The position numbers and the translations under genes were made by a program. This document shows positions 8,144 to 15,789 of a stretch of DNA of 18,346 bases, one piece after another. Source of the DNA: UBA2767 sp964194535 (GTDB lineage Bacteria; Pseudomonadota; Alphaproteobacteria; Rhizobiales; Methyloligellaceae); contig CAXMMX010000229.1 in the NCBI GenBank assembly GCA_964194535.1, positions 1-18,346 on the forward strand, written 5' to 3'. The notes under the pieces were generated by a model that made no database searches, was not told where the DNA came from, and saw only the letters and a program-made list of their open reading frames with translations. The first letter of the stretch is position 1; every line of letters begins with the position of its first letter.

Positions 8144-9163
8144 ATGACGGGAAATTGGGTGGATGCAATCCGAGGCCAACTGCTAACGGGCGCTATGGCT
8201 GTTCTTTTCATGGTGAGCCTGGGTCTCACCGGTGCACAAGCCAACCCCGATAACATCGTTGGCCCGAACGAGTGCGCGGAGTGCCACAAAACAGAAACCA
8301 GGACCTGGCAAAAGACCCACCATTTTACCACCTTCCGGGAAATGCAGAAAAGCAAGGAAGCAAAGGAAATTGCATCCAAATTGGGGGTTAAACGGGTCAA
8401 GGCGGACAGTCTTTGCCTGGGCTGTCATTTTACAAATAAAACCGTGAAGGGAAAACCCAAGGCTATAGCCGGCATCTCGTGTGAATCCTGTCACTCCGAA
8501 GGTAAGGATTATTACAAGGTACATTCCGGGTTCAGCGCCAAGAAAGAGGGACAGGAAAGCCCGGCCGAAATCGCTGCACGCTGGGAAAAATCCGAAGCGG
8601 GAGGAATGATCCGCCCGAAAGCGCTCTATAAGCTCGCCAAAAACTGCTTTAGCTGTCACCTGGTGCCGAATGAAAAACTGGTCAATGTCGGCGGCCATGC
8701 CGCAGGCAGCAATTTCGAACTCGTCGCTTGGTCACAGGGCGAAGTGCGCCACAACACCTGGTACAATAAAGGCAAGGGCAACCCGGGAGCCAATACCGAA
8801 CGCAAACGGATGATGTTTGTGGTTGGACGTATTGTCGAACTGGAAACGGCCTTGATCGGCGTCTCCAAGGCAACCGAGAAAAAAGACTACGCCCTGAAAA
8901 TGGCTAAACGCGCCGACAGGGCCCGCAAGGTCATCGCAAGCCTGGCCAAGAAGTTGCCGGAAGCCCCCGAGTTGGGCAAGATCGCCGAGGTCGCAAAGTC
9001 CGCCAAGCTGAAGCTCAACAATGAAGCGGAACTGGTTGATGTGGCCGGCAAGATTTCCGTGCTAGGTCTGGAATTCGCAACCACCCATGACGGGTCGAAA
9101 TTCGGCGCCATCGACAAGTTTCTTCCCGGTGCGGACAAGTACAAAGGTAAGGCTTCGAACTGA
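8144..9163 (+). CDS. Tetraheme c-type cytochrome, c554-like
   Basis: This 339-residue protein has a signal peptide (cleavage probably after AQA, residue 33) and four CxxCH motifs at residues 44-48, 91-95, 113-117 and 168-172. The GPNECAECH opening followed by W-x-x-T-H-H resembles the cytochrome c554 family of periplasmic electron shuttles. The C-terminal half (about 200-320) is heme-free, helical and Lys/Ala-rich. I chose ATG 8144 because GGGAGG lies a few bases before it and the signal peptide begins there; the longer frame from 8066 overlaps the reductase gene and adds an implausible leader. It is the likely soluble periplasmic carrier of the locus. No hydroxylamine oxidoreductase, the usual c554 partner in nitrifiers, is present in the window. 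Confidence 0.88.
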   Translation: MTGNWVDAIRGQLLTGAMAVLFMVSLGLTGAQANPDNIVGPNECAECHKTETRTWQKTHHFTTFREMQKSKEAKEIASKLGVKRVKADSLCLGCHFTNKTVKGKPKAIAGISCESCHSEGKDYYKVHSGFSAKKEGQESPAEIAARWEKSEAGGMIRPKALYKLAKNCFSCHLVPNEKLVNVGGHAAGSNFELVAWSQGEVRHNTWYNKGKGNPGANTERKRMMFVVGRIVELETALIGVSKATEKKDYALKMAKRADRARKVIASLAKKLPEAPELGKIAEVAKSAKLKLNNEAELVDVAGKISVLGLEFATTHDGSKFGAIDKFLPGADKYKGKASN

Positions 9164-9174
9164 AGAGCGTTTTG

Positions 9175-10893
9175 ATGTTGGAACCTGAAATCCTTGATGA
9201 ACGCAACCGGCGCTGGGACGAACCTTTTGGAGAAACCCCGCTTGACGACAAGACGGTCGCTCGCGTTCTCTCGCTGCCGGATTTCAAAATTGTAGCCGCC
9301 GATGATTTTCCCGAATGGCTGCCGCTTGCAAGCATCATCGCCAATGACGGACGATTGCGGAGCTTTGATCGCGGCGAAATCATTATTCGCAATGGCGATT
9401 ACGGCAATTCGCTTTTTGTCATTATGAAGGGTGAGGTCGTTGGTTTGGCGTCTTCGTCCGAGGACGATTTGGCGACACCCAAAGACTCAAACTCGGAAAA
9501 ATCCTGGATCAGGTCCGTCACACAACTGTTCGCCCGCACCGGTGTTCCGGAATATCGCGCGCAACGGCGAGGGACAGGTGACAAAGGCCGGGTCACGCCT
9601 TCATTGGAGGCCGGGTATGAGGGACTGGGTTTCGTTGACGTCAACGATCTGACATCGCGGCAAAAAACTTTCACAATGCGCGCTCCGCAAATGTTCGGAG
9701 AATTGGCGGCCCTGACCAGAAGCGCCCGAAACGCGACTATTTTCGCCGGCAAAGACAAAACCTTGCTGTTCGAATTACGGTGGCAGGGATTGCGGGAAAT
9801 CCGCGATTGGTCAGAACCGTTCAGACAGAATATCGACACGCTCTACAATGAGCGCGGATTGGTCGCCCGGCTGCGGGAATGTCCGTTATTCGACCACCTG
9901 GATAAAAAGAAATCAAAGAAAATTCTGGATGAGATCGCGCGAAACTCGCTCCTTGAAACCTATGGCAAGTTCGACTGGGCCACGGCCCGCAAAAGGGATT
10001 TCGGATCACAGCTCGGCGCCCAGCATATTATCGATCACGAACCGCTGATTTGCGAGCAGGGAAACTATGTCGACGGGTTGATCCTCATAAATTGCGGTTT
10101 TGCCCGTCAGAGCGAGAGAGTCGATTTTGGCGAGAGGACCATCGGCCACCTGTCGCCCAATGACACTTACGGCTTGCAGGAAATCGCTGGCCTGGCTTCC
10201 GGTGAAGGAAGTAACACGATGAATTCGAGTTTGCGGGCAATCGGATATGTCGACGTCATTCGCATTCCCACCAACCTGGTCCAGAAATATATTCTCCCTG
10301 GACTGCCAAGTCATTTTCTGGATGCCGGAAACGATGCCGCCGCCGATGCGGGCGACGAAAAAATGCGGCAGGCCATGATGGATTTCGTCGTCGATCACCG
10401 CTTTATGAATGGCGAAAACGCCATGGTGATCAATACCGACCGTTGCGTGGGCTGCGATGATTGCGTGAAAGCCTGCGCGACCGCGCACGACAATAATCCG
10501 CGTTTCGTGCGCCACGGGCATAGTTTCGGAAATGCCATGATCGCCAATGCCTGCATGCATTGCACGGATCCGGTTTGCCTGATCGGCTGCCCGACAGGCG
10601 CTATCCATCGCGATGCCAGCACGGGTAACGTGGTTATCAATGACAATACCTGCATTGGATGCGGAACCTGCGCCAATTCCTGCCCCTATAACAATATCCG
10701 CATGGTGGATATTCGCGATGCTACCGGAGCCTTTACGACAGATAGCGAAGGGCGCACGATCAGCCGGGCAACGAAGTGCGACTTGTGCGCCAACCAACTC
10801 ACCGGACCTGCCTGCGCACAGGCCTGTCCGCATGATGCATTGGTGCGGATCAACATCCGTGACACCAAAAAGCTGCTGGAATGGCTGTGTTAA
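9175..10893 (+). CDS. Cyclic-nucleotide-binding-like protein fused to four [4Fe-4S] cluster motifs
   Basis: This 572-residue, probably cytoplasmic protein has no signal or Tat peptide. Residues about 50-205 form a cNMP-binding-like fold, with SFDRGEIIIRNGDYGNSLFVIMKGEV and an FGELAAL segment followed by R-N-A-T, the phosphate-cassette pattern. The fold is interrupted by a roughly 75-residue insertion. Residues about 236-375 look like a second, degenerate copy. The C-terminus carries sixteen cysteines in four ferredoxin-like groups: 424/427/430/434, 460/463/468/472, 493/496/499/503 and 535/538/547/551, as in the DmsB/NrfC/HybA electron-transfer subunits. The start is taken as ATG 9175, seven bases after GAAGAG; TTG 9172 is possible. 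It overlaps the b-type membrane gene by 13 bases, so the two are probably coupled. A likely role is ligand- or redox-gated transfer to the membrane protein. Confidence 0.88.
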   Translation: MLEPEILDERNRRWDEPFGETPLDDKTVARVLSLPDFKIVAADDFPEWLPLASIIANDGRLRSFDRGEIIIRNGDYGNSLFVIMKGEVVGLASSSEDDLATPKDSNSEKSWIRSVTQLFARTGVPEYRAQRRGTGDKGRVTPSLEAGYEGLGFVDVNDLTSRQKTFTMRAPQMFGELAALTRSARNATIFAGKDKTLLFELRWQGLREIRDWSEPFRQNIDTLYNERGLVARLRECPLFDHLDKKKSKKILDEIARNSLLETYGKFDWATARKRDFGSQLGAQHIIDHEPLICEQGNYVDGLILINCGFARQSERVDFGERTIGHLSPNDTYGLQEIAGLASGEGSNTMNSSLRAIGYVDVIRIPTNLVQKYILPGLPSHFLDAGNDAAADAGDEKMRQAMMDFVVDHRFMNGENAMVINTDRCVGCDDCVKACATAHDNNPRFVRHGHSFGNAMIANACMHCTDPVCLIGCPTGAIHRDASTGNVVINDNTCIGCGTCANSCPYNNIRMVDIRDATGAFTTDSEGRTISRATKCDLCANQLTGPACAQACPHDALVRINIRDTKKLLEWLC

Positions 10894-11717
10894 GCTGGCT
10901 CATGAACAGAGGCGTTCTGCTCTACCTGGCTCTCGCAAGCATCGCTTTTGCCGTCTTTTATGTCGGCAATCTCGTTTACGACATTTCACTGCGCGATGCG
11001 CAATATTTCAACGGTTGGATTCTGGTCGCCGGCATCTCGGTTCTGATGTTTCTGACCTTTCGCAAGAAGGTCGTTATCTTGCCGTTTGGGCAGGTCAGGA
11101 AATGGCTGAAGCTGCACTACTATCTTGGTTTCGTGACCGTAGGTGTGTTTGTGGTCCACACCAACTACCGGATTCCAGACTCGCCGCTGGAATGGCTGTT
11201 GTGGTGCCTGTTTGTTTTGATCGCGGTCAGCGGAATCATTGGCGGCGTGATCAGCAAGGTCATTCCGCCCCGGCTGGAGGCGCGCGGCGAAAGCATTCTG
11301 TTCGAGCGTATTGCGACGTACCGTGTGCAATTGGCGGCACAAGCCGAGGAATTGGTCCGGCAATCGATCAAACATGAGAACACGCTGAGTATTTCCAATC
11401 TCTACAACGATATGCTCGCCGAATATTTCGCCGGGCACCGCAACATTATTGCTCATCTGCGGGCTTCGACCCGGCCCCTGGCCGGCATGCTCGGCGCACT
11501 TGATGAGATCGAGCGATATCTCGATAAAGACGGCAAGGGAGATTTGGAACAGATGCGGGCGCTCGTCGAGGCAAAAAACAATCTCGATTTTCGCTATGCC
11601 AATGGCGCTTTAATGAAGCTGTGGCTGTTTTTCCACATCCCGGCCGTCTACGCGATGATCGTGGCCATCATCGTCCACATTATCATTTCATATGCCTTTT
11701 CCATGGGAATAGCCTGA
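10881..11717 (+). CDS. Inner-membrane protein with two H-x13-H pairs, probable di-heme cytochrome b
   Basis: This 278-residue protein has about five membrane segments (near 11-33, 45-60, 76-95, 104-125 and 245-272) and a long helical soluble loop (about 130-240). His79/His93 and His252/His266 are each spaced 14 residues apart within single helices. This is the usual bis-histidine arrangement for two stacked b hemes in cytochrome b561/ferric-reductase-like proteins. The gene starts inside the 4x[4Fe-4S] gene (13-base overlap) and its TGA is one base from the decaheme GTG. It is therefore the natural membrane link between the cytoplasmic Fe-S subunit and the periplasmic decaheme, possibly via quinone. 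Heme content is inferred from His spacing; no close family was recognised. Confidence 0.8.
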   Translation: MAVLSWLMNRGVLLYLALASIAFAVFYVGNLVYDISLRDAQYFNGWILVAGISVLMFLTFRKKVVILPFGQVRKWLKLHYYLGFVTVGVFVVHTNYRIPDSPLEWLLWCLFVLIAVSGIIGGVISKVIPPRLEARGESILFERIATYRVQLAAQAEELVRQSIKHENTLSISNLYNDMLAEYFAGHRNIIAHLRASTRPLAGMLGALDEIERYLDKDGKGDLEQMRALVEAKNNLDFRYANGALMKLWLFFHIPAVYAMIVAIIVHIIISYAFSMGIA

Positions 11718-11718
11718 C

Positions 11719-14145
11719 GTGCTGATTTTGCAAAAATTCGGCTTTAAAGACAGCCCATATGAGCGCCCACAGGACAAATGGGTTTGCGGGCGTATGGCCG
11801 AGGGCAAACCGTGTTTGCAAGGACCTGACGCCAACGGAAGCTGCCAGGTAACGACGGTCTGCCAGCCGCATCTGGAGGGAGAACGTTGGGAGTGCCGGCG
11901 CTCGACAATCGCAGGCGGTCCTTGCGAGACCGGTCCGCTGCCGGATGGTCAGTGCTGTCTAACGCTCGAGAGGTGTGTTCCAAAACCGAGCCTGCGCACA
12001 GTGCGAAGACGGATTGTCGTGTGGGCCACGGCCCTTTGCGTCGGATTGATCGCGCTCATTTTGGGTAGCCAGAACGCACGCGAATTTCTGATGCCCGGGC
12101 CACTGTCTTCGCAACATGCCAGCCTGACCGATTGCCAGACATGCCATGCCGGTGTCGAGACGAAAGATCTGGGATGGCTGCATAGCTTCGCCGCCGCGGT
12201 CAAGCCTGAGGACAACGCCAAACTGTGTATCGGTTGCCACAATGTTGGAGCGGCGCCGTTTTCCCCGCACACCAATCCGGTCGATCAATTGAGGCAATTG
12301 ACCGCCCAATATAATGCCGGCGGCACGGGCCGCCCGGTGAACATGGGTAGCTGGCTGCATCGGATTGCCTTGCCGGCATCGAACATGGATGGCGCGCCAG
12401 GCCAATCGAAGATTTTTTGCGCCACCTGCCATGAGGAACATCAGGGGACGGCTCACAATCTGAAAACAATGTCCAGCGATCGCTGTCAGACCTGCCATAC
12501 GTCCAAATTCGGATCCTTTGCGGCCTCGCACCCGGAATTTTCCAGCTATCCCTTCGGTCGCCGCACGCGGATTATCTTCAATCACAAATCCCATCACGAA
12601 AAACATTTTCCGAAAACGAAGGAAGAAAGTAACGCGGACCAGTTCGTGCCCTCGAACTGCGTTGATTGCCACCGCCCGGGAGCCGCACAAATATACATGG
12701 AAATCAGGCCTTATGCTTCCATGTGTTCCAGCTGCCACAATGGCGATATTTTGGGAACCACGCGGGCCAGCGGCCCCAAAGGGATAGATTTTCTGGCCGT
12801 GCCGGGTCTTGACGTTGCGACATTGGCCGAGCGCGGTATCGACATCGGTGAGTGGCCGGAGGATTCCGAAGCAGAATTGACCGGTTTTTTGAAGGCCCTG
12901 ATCGCGATCGAACCCAAGGGGGCCAAGATCATCACCGGCGTATCGAAACTCGATCTTCAGGATCTCTCCGAGGCCAGCGACGAACAACTCGGCAGTGTCA
13001 AAGCGTTGGCATGGGCGTTCAAAAAGCTCATGGGCCGGCTGGAAAGCACGCCATTGTCTCAAGCGATGACCAAGCTGCCGGACAACGCGGATGGATCAAA
13101 AATCAACCAGTTGCAAATAGCCCTGTTCACCGGGCTGATGCCGCGCGACGTCGTCATGATGGGCAACAAGAACTGGTTTCCTGATCTCAAGGATGACCTA
13201 GAGCAGTTTACCAATGGAAACCCGACAAAAGGTTTCGCTGCCCTGCAGGACACGAATAGCGCGACTACTCAACCGCCGCCCACTGAAACGAAACAGCGTG
13301 AAAAGAAACCTGCCGGGGGTGAAGGTTCAATCCTGCCCAAATCCGATGACGCCATACTTGGCGGGCAGGTGAGCAATCTCGAGGGGACCGATATTCTTGG
13401 CGAAAAGGACGGCAAATCCGATGAGACTGACATTCTTAGCGAGAAGGACAGCAATTCAGAAGGGTCCGACATACTTGGAGGACAGGATGGCAGTCTCGAA
13501 GGTGCCGACGCTCTCGCCCAAGACGGCGCGTTGACAGCAGCCGGTGAAACTTCACAACCTGACGGGAAGGATGGCGGCAAACCGGCCCAGCAGTTCGATC
13601 CTGAATCCTGGGCAAAGTTCGGTGGCTGGTATCGGCAAGATTTTACAATTCGATACCGCCCATACGGACATTCAGACCGCATTTTACAGACTTGGCTCGA
13701 TTATTCCGGCCAGGCGTTTGGAACCGGCCAGGAATCTCTGCTGGCGCCGGTTTTTGATCAGCTTGCAGACCGCAACGCTGTTGGACGATGTGCCAAATGC
13801 CATAGTATCGACACCGAAGGTGCTTCCAAACAGGTCAGGTGGCACGCTTTCAGCTCCAGAGATACGAAGACCCGGTTCACGGCATTCTCCCATGCCCCCC
13901 ATATCGGCACGTCCGGCAACCAGAGATGTGCGCTGTGCCACAAATTACACACCTCTGATGCTGACTATCTGAAGACCTATAAGGATGGTGACCCCGGTAA
14001 ATTCGTGCCGAACTTTACACCGATGGACAAGGCGGTTTGCAGCACCTGCCATACGCAGCAGACCGCTGGCGAGACCTGCACCCAGTGCCACAATTACCAT
14101 GCATCGGGATTCAACCTGCAGATGGTAAAATCCAAAATGCCGTGA
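11719..14145 (+). CDS. Membrane-anchored decaheme cytochrome with duplicated Cys-rich N-terminal domain
   Basis: This 808-residue protein has three parts. Residues 21-88 are two tandem copies of a four-Cys motif: W21-x-C23, C32, C42, C48 and W57-x-C59, C69, C79/C80, C86. A single membrane helix follows (about 99-117) with the Arg-rich stretch RRR before it, placing the Cys domain in the cytoplasm. The periplasmic part carries ten CxxCH motifs: six at 139-143, 170-174, 234-238, 256-260, 314-318 and 336-340, then four at 691-695, 737-741, 774-778 and 787-791. The intervening 350 residues are heme-free and end in an acidic repeat linker. The GTG start, one base after the upstream stop, implies translational coupling. 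The protein probably takes electrons from the b-type membrane protein into the periplasm. The Cys domain may bind a metal or Fe-S cluster, or sense redox state. Confidence 0.92.
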   Translation: MLILQKFGFKDSPYERPQDKWVCGRMAEGKPCLQGPDANGSCQVTTVCQPHLEGERWECRRSTIAGGPCETGPLPDGQCCLTLERCVPKPSLRTVRRRIVVWATALCVGLIALILGSQNAREFLMPGPLSSQHASLTDCQTCHAGVETKDLGWLHSFAAAVKPEDNAKLCIGCHNVGAAPFSPHTNPVDQLRQLTAQYNAGGTGRPVNMGSWLHRIALPASNMDGAPGQSKIFCATCHEEHQGTAHNLKTMSSDRCQTCHTSKFGSFAASHPEFSSYPFGRRTRIIFNHKSHHEKHFPKTKEESNADQFVPSNCVDCHRPGAAQIYMEIRPYASMCSSCHNGDILGTTRASGPKGIDFLAVPGLDVATLAERGIDIGEWPEDSEAELTGFLKALIAIEPKGAKIITGVSKLDLQDLSEASDEQLGSVKALAWAFKKLMGRLESTPLSQAMTKLPDNADGSKINQLQIALFTGLMPRDVVMMGNKNWFPDLKDDLEQFTNGNPTKGFAALQDTNSATTQPPPTETKQREKKPAGGEGSILPKSDDAILGGQVSNLEGTDILGEKDGKSDETDILSEKDSNSEGSDILGGQDGSLEGADALAQDGALTAAGETSQPDGKDGGKPAQQFDPESWAKFGGWYRQDFTIRYRPYGHSDRILQTWLDYSGQAFGTGQESLLAPVFDQLADRNAVGRCAKCHSIDTEGASKQVRWHAFSSRDTKTRFTAFSHAPHIGTSGNQRCALCHKLHTSDADYLKTYKDGDPGKFVPNFTPMDKAVCSTCHTQQTAGETCTQCHNYHASGFNLQMVKSKMP
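13348..13533 (+). repeat. Degenerate 39-base coding repeats giving D-I-L acidic units
   Basis: Within the decaheme gene, units at 13348-13389, 13390-13428, 13429-13467 and 13468-13506, plus a partial unit to 13533, each encode Asp-(Ile/Ala)-(Leu/Ile)-(Leu/Gly) followed by Asp/Glu/Gly/Ser-rich residues (13-14 residues per unit). The repeat separates the central heme-free domain from the C-terminal four-heme module. It resembles the linker of the pentaheme protein. Confidence 0.8.
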
Positions 14146-14175
14146 ATGAGAATGTTGCCGCTTGCGGTGACTTGA

Positions 14176-15780
14176 CTACCGCGCCGCCTGAAAGCGTTTT
14201 TTATATCGTGTGCGGCCAAAGGCGGCGTTGAGAGCAACTGACTTCTTGTAATCCTTCAGCGCAAGCTTTGTTTTTCCAAGCCCGTTCAACAAAATCGCGC
14301 GGCGATAATACGCCTTGGCGAAGCCGGGATTGACGGCAATCGCCTTGCTGAAATCTCCCCTGGCCAGTTTGGCGCTTCCGGATTCCAGATGCGCCAGGGC
14401 GCGGTTATACAGCGCCAGCACATGATCGGGCTTGAGCCTGATCGCCTTGCCATAGTCAATGATCGCCTCCTTGAGCCGGCCGAGTTTCGCTTTGGCGAAC
14501 CCGCGATTGAAAAAAGCCGCGATGTACCCGGCTTTCAGCTTTATCGCCTTGTCGTAATCTTCGATCGCTTGCTTTAGACGGCCAAGTTTTCGCTTCGCAT
14601 AGCCGCGATTATTGTAGGCGGCCGCATAGCTCGGCCTCTGCTTGATCGCTGCATCGTAATTGGCAATGGCATTTTCATAGTCACCCATCTTCCGGTAAAC
14701 CAGACCGCGATTGTTATAGGCATGAGGAAATATCCGTTTAAGGCGGACGGCGACCGTGTATCTGGCGACCGCCTTTCTGTATTCCTTCTTCTGGGATAGC
14801 GCGAGACCGCGATTGTAATAGGTGTTGGCGAAATAGCGCTGGAGCGGTGCCCTGATGACGGCAAGCTGATTGCAGGCGTCCTCGAAAGACAGAACTTCGT
14901 CAAGCACGAACCGGGCCTCGGACAGCGCTTCGCGTTTCCATTCCCTGGCCTTGTACCCTGTGATGGAGTAAACATAATCCTGCGTCTCGCGCGGCAATCC
15001 TGATCTGCCGGCGCGCCACCGGTACACCCGGTTTTCACCCGCATTATATGCCGCGGCGGCCAATCCCAGATTGCCGAATTCATCGCGCAGTTCCGATAAA
15101 TATTTTGCCGATGCAGCAATGGCGCTATCCGGATCAAACGGGTCTTCAAGCCCGCGCCGGCGCGCCGTTCCAGGCATGAACTGAGCGATGCCTTCGGCGC
15201 CTTTCGGACTGATGGCGTTCGAATCGAACCAGCTTTCTTTCCAGATCAGCTTGGCGAAATATGCCGGGGGAATGTTCCATTTGTCCGCTTGTTCTTTCAA
15301 CTGCCGGCACATATGGCTGACTAGGACATCCCTTGTATCGGTCTCTTCATCTTCCTCGGACCGGCTTTCCTTCGCTGTGATACATACTGCCAGCAGCACT
15401 ACGAGCATGATTGAAAAGAGACGAACCAGATATGGAGATTTATTCTTCATTCTATTCAACTGGCATTTAACAGGTGATGTGTTCCAGTGTAAATTGCAGC
15501 AAATCGTGGCGATACGCTTGTTGAGACTCTCCGCATGGTCCACTTCCCAGTGGCAGACATCGGACTTGGCCGAATTGGGGCTTAAGACAAAGGCGATAGT
15601 GTCCGCCTCGCCAATCAGCTCTTCCAGCCGCTGTTTCCATTCCTCTGTGGGGAGGATGTCTTCGGTATCGCGGAAGACCTCGATGTCGTCTTCGGCCTCA
15701 AGCCCCTCGACCAGCCGTCTGACAAACGCCCTATCCTTGCGCGAATAAAAGACGAAGACCTTGGTGGTGGGGGTGTCCAT
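14176..15780 (-). CDS. Truncated TIR domain fused in frame to a lytic transglycosylase with TPR repeats
   Basis: This 534-residue frame joins two parts. Residues 1-92 are a TIR domain (KVFVFYSRKDRAFV; VCHWEVDHAE with probable catalytic Glu79) that stops just after LNKRIA, before its last strand and helix. From Met111 a complete secreted enzyme begins: signal peptide (111-136), then an SLT lytic transglycosylase domain with catalytic Glu182 in WKESWFDSNAISPKGA, the AQFMPGTA motif (199-206) and AYNAG (244-248). About six TPR repeats follow (318-520). The linking 18 residues look like former intergenic sequence. The second part could be translated alone from ATG 15450, although no good ribosome-binding site precedes it. 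The gene follows the cyclase by nine bases. The transglycosylase would cut peptidoglycan; a link to inserting the envelope-spanning cytochrome system is speculative. Confidence 0.8.
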   Translation of the reverse strand: MDTPTTKVFVFYSRKDRAFVRRLVEGLEAEDDIEVFRDTEDILPTEEWKQRLEELIGEADTIAFVLSPNSAKSDVCHWEVDHAESLNKRIATICCNLHWNTSPVKCQLNRMKNKSPYLVRLFSIMLVVLLAVCITAKESRSEEDEETDTRDVLVSHMCRQLKEQADKWNIPPAYFAKLIWKESWFDSNAISPKGAEGIAQFMPGTARRRGLEDPFDPDSAIAASAKYLSELRDEFGNLGLAAAAYNAGENRVYRWRAGRSGLPRETQDYVYSITGYKAREWKREALSEARFVLDEVLSFEDACNQLAVIRAPLQRYFANTYYNRGLALSQKKEYRKAVARYTVAVRLKRIFPHAYNNRGLVYRKMGDYENAIANYDAAIKQRPSYAAAYNNRGYAKRKLGRLKQAIEDYDKAIKLKAGYIAAFFNRGFAKAKLGRLKEAIIDYGKAIRLKPDHVLALYNRALAHLESGSAKLARGDFSKAIAVNPGFAKAYYRRAILLNGLGKTKLALKDYKKSVALNAAFGRTRYKKRFQAAR

Positions 15781-15789
15781 GACCGGTCA

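Noticed and set aside
11959..13062. A long minus-strand frame of 367 codons
   Set aside because: It is antisense to the decaheme gene, whose CxxCH motifs show the plus strand is coding.
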